A stretch of 7,205 bases of DNA from JAOUJD01 sp964353935 (GTDB lineage Bacteria > Pseudomonadota > Gammaproteobacteria > Burkholderiales > Burkholderiaceae_F): assembly GCA_964353935.1 (NCBI GenBank), contig CAYGXL010000135.1, positions 1-7,205 on the forward strand, given 5' to 3'. The position numbers and the translations under genes are program-made. The notes beneath the pieces were generated by a model that was not told where the DNA came from, did no database searches, and saw only the letters and a list, made by a program, of their open reading frames with translations. This document shows, in pieces, positions 6,215-7,205 of this stretch (within the stretch, counting starts at the first letter, position 1; each line of letters begins with the position of its first letter).

Positions 6215-7205
6215 GCATTCCCGGGCCGGTGGTCGTCGGCGTGCAGGGCACGGAGCTTGGTCCCGCGGATCGCGAGCGCCTGTCGCATCCGCTCGTCGGC
6301 ATGGTGATCCTGTTCGCGTCGAACTACGAGTCGCCCGAGCAGCTCGAGCGGCTGACGGCCGACATCCACGCGCTGCGCGATCCGCCGCTGCTGATCGCCG
6401 TCGACCACGAGGGCGGGCGGGTGCAGCGCTTCAAGCGCGGATTCACCCGCCTGCCGCCGATGCGCGCGCTGGGCCGCCTCTGGGAGCGCGACGTGCTGCT
6501 GGCCTGCCGCGCCGCGGCTTCGGTGGGCTACGTCCTCGCGGCGGAACTGCGCGCGCACGGCGTCGACCTCTCGTTCACGCCGGTGCTCGACCTCGATCAC
6601 GGACGCAGCGGGGTCATCGGCGACCGCGCCTTCCACTCCGACCCGCGCGTCGTGACCCTGCTCGCGTCGCACCTGATGCACGGCCTGCAGCTCGCCGGCA
6701 TGGCGAACTGCGGCAAGCACTACCCGGGCCACGGCTGGGCCGAGGCGGACTCGCACACCGACCTTCCGAAGGATGCGCGCCCGCGCGCGGACATCCTCGC
6801 CGCGGACGCGGCGCCGTATCGCTGGCTCGGGCGACAGCTCACCAGCGTGATGCCGGCGCACGTGGTGTACGAGGCCGTCGACGGCGCGCCGGCGGGCTTC
6901 TCCAGGCGCTGGATCGACCTGCTGCGCGGGCCGCTGGAATTCACCGGCGCCGTCTTCAGCGACGACCTGCTGATGGAGGGTGCGAGCGCGCAGGGCAGCG
7001 TGCCGGACCGTGCCCGCGCTGCGCTGAAGGCGGGTTGCGACCTCGTCCTCGTCTGCAATGACACGAATGCGATGGACGAGGTGCTCGACGACCTGAAGTG
7101 GAAGGCCGGCTCGCACCACGCCGAACGGCTGGGTCGCCTGGCTCCCAGGGGCCCGGCACCGCGCATGGGCGAGCTGAGGGTCTCGGAGGTCCATCGCGCG
7201 GCGCT
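6211..7205 (+). CDS. nagZ: Beta-N-acetylhexosaminidase NagZ, 5' part
   Basis: NagZ is a cytoplasmic glycoside hydrolase of family 3 that removes N-acetylglucosamine from anhydro-muropeptides during peptidoglycan recycling; its product can feed AmpR-type beta-lactamase induction where such a system exists. The frame starts at GTG 6211 and is open to the right edge: 331 whole codons are visible, against about 341 residues in E. coli, so only the C-terminal end is missing. Motifs in order are HPLVGMVILFASNY (26-39), VDHEGGRVQRF (64-74), FTPVLDLDH (122-130), IGDRAF (136-141), GKHYPGHG (168-175), ADSH with the probable acid/base H182, MPAHVVY (214-220) and FSDDLLMEG with the probable nucleophile D251 (249-257). 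The motif AGCDLVLVCN (274-283) follows. The start overlaps the acpS stop by GTGA and has an excellent GGAGGG site six bases upstream. No ATG start fits the N-terminus better. Confidence 0.96.
   Translation, partial: MSIPGPVVVGVQGTELGPADRERLSHPLVGMVILFASNYESPEQLERLTADIHALRDPPLLIAVDHEGGRVQRFKRGFTRLPPMRALGRLWERDVLLACRAAASVGYVLAAELRAHGVDLSFTPVLDLDHGRSGVIGDRAFHSDPRVVTLLASHLMHGLQLAGMANCGKHYPGHGWAEADSHTDLPKDARPRADILAADAAPYRWLGRQLTSVMPAHVVYEAVDGAPAGFSRRWIDLLRGPLEFTGAVFSDDLLMEGASAQGSVPDRARAALKAGCDLVLVCNDTNAMDEVLDDLKWKAGSHHAERLGRLAPRGPAPRMGELRVSEVHRAA

Noticed and set aside
6181..7194. A 337-codon open frame on the minus strand opposite nagZ
   Set aside because: The plus-strand frame from GTG 6211 carries the full set of NagZ motifs. 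The minus-strand translation is low-complexity and Arg-rich with no recognisable motif.

Overview
The window is one unbroken, plus-strand housekeeping gene cluster in the order lepA (3' part) - lepB - DUF4845 protein - rnc - era - recO - pdxJ - acpS - nagZ (5' part). It suggests a high-GC proteobacterium, most likely a betaproteobacterium of Burkholderiales type. The reasons are the gene order, the signal peptidase I with two cysteines just before VPPG and a tail ending RIGSFN, the small DUF4845 protein between lepB and rnc, and the Ala/Pro/Lys-rich tail on RNase III. This placement rests on remembered family features, not on a search.

Layout: lepA enters from the left edge and ends in an ATGA overlap with lepB (1245-1248). 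A short AT-rich junction (about 2081-2165) precedes the DUF4845 gene (2173-2556). rnc follows after 24 bases, era after 10 bases, and recO overlaps the end of era. pdxJ starts 18 bases after recO, acpS overlaps pdxJ by ATGA (5813-5816), and nagZ starts at a GTG overlapping acpS by GTGA (6211-6214) and runs off the right edge. The longest gap is 37 bases, and I see no terminator, tRNA, mobile element, CRISPR array or broken gene.

The genes are linked by growth rather than by one pathway. LepA, RNase III and Era act on the ribosome and its RNA. LepB cuts signal peptides at the inner membrane. RecO serves recombinational repair. PdxJ makes pyridoxine 5'-phosphate, AcpS activates acyl carrier protein for lipid synthesis, and NagZ recycles cell-wall muropeptides. 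The overlaps and short gaps suggest co-transcription and translational coupling.

I found no previously undescribed system. The points most worth a second look are a PdxJ of the non-enterobacterial sequence type (Asn-Lys where E. coli has Asp-His near the N-terminus), the pilin-like N-terminus of the DUF4845 protein, the AT-rich lepB/DUF4845 junction with an inverted repeat, and a perfect 10-bp hairpin inside acpS.
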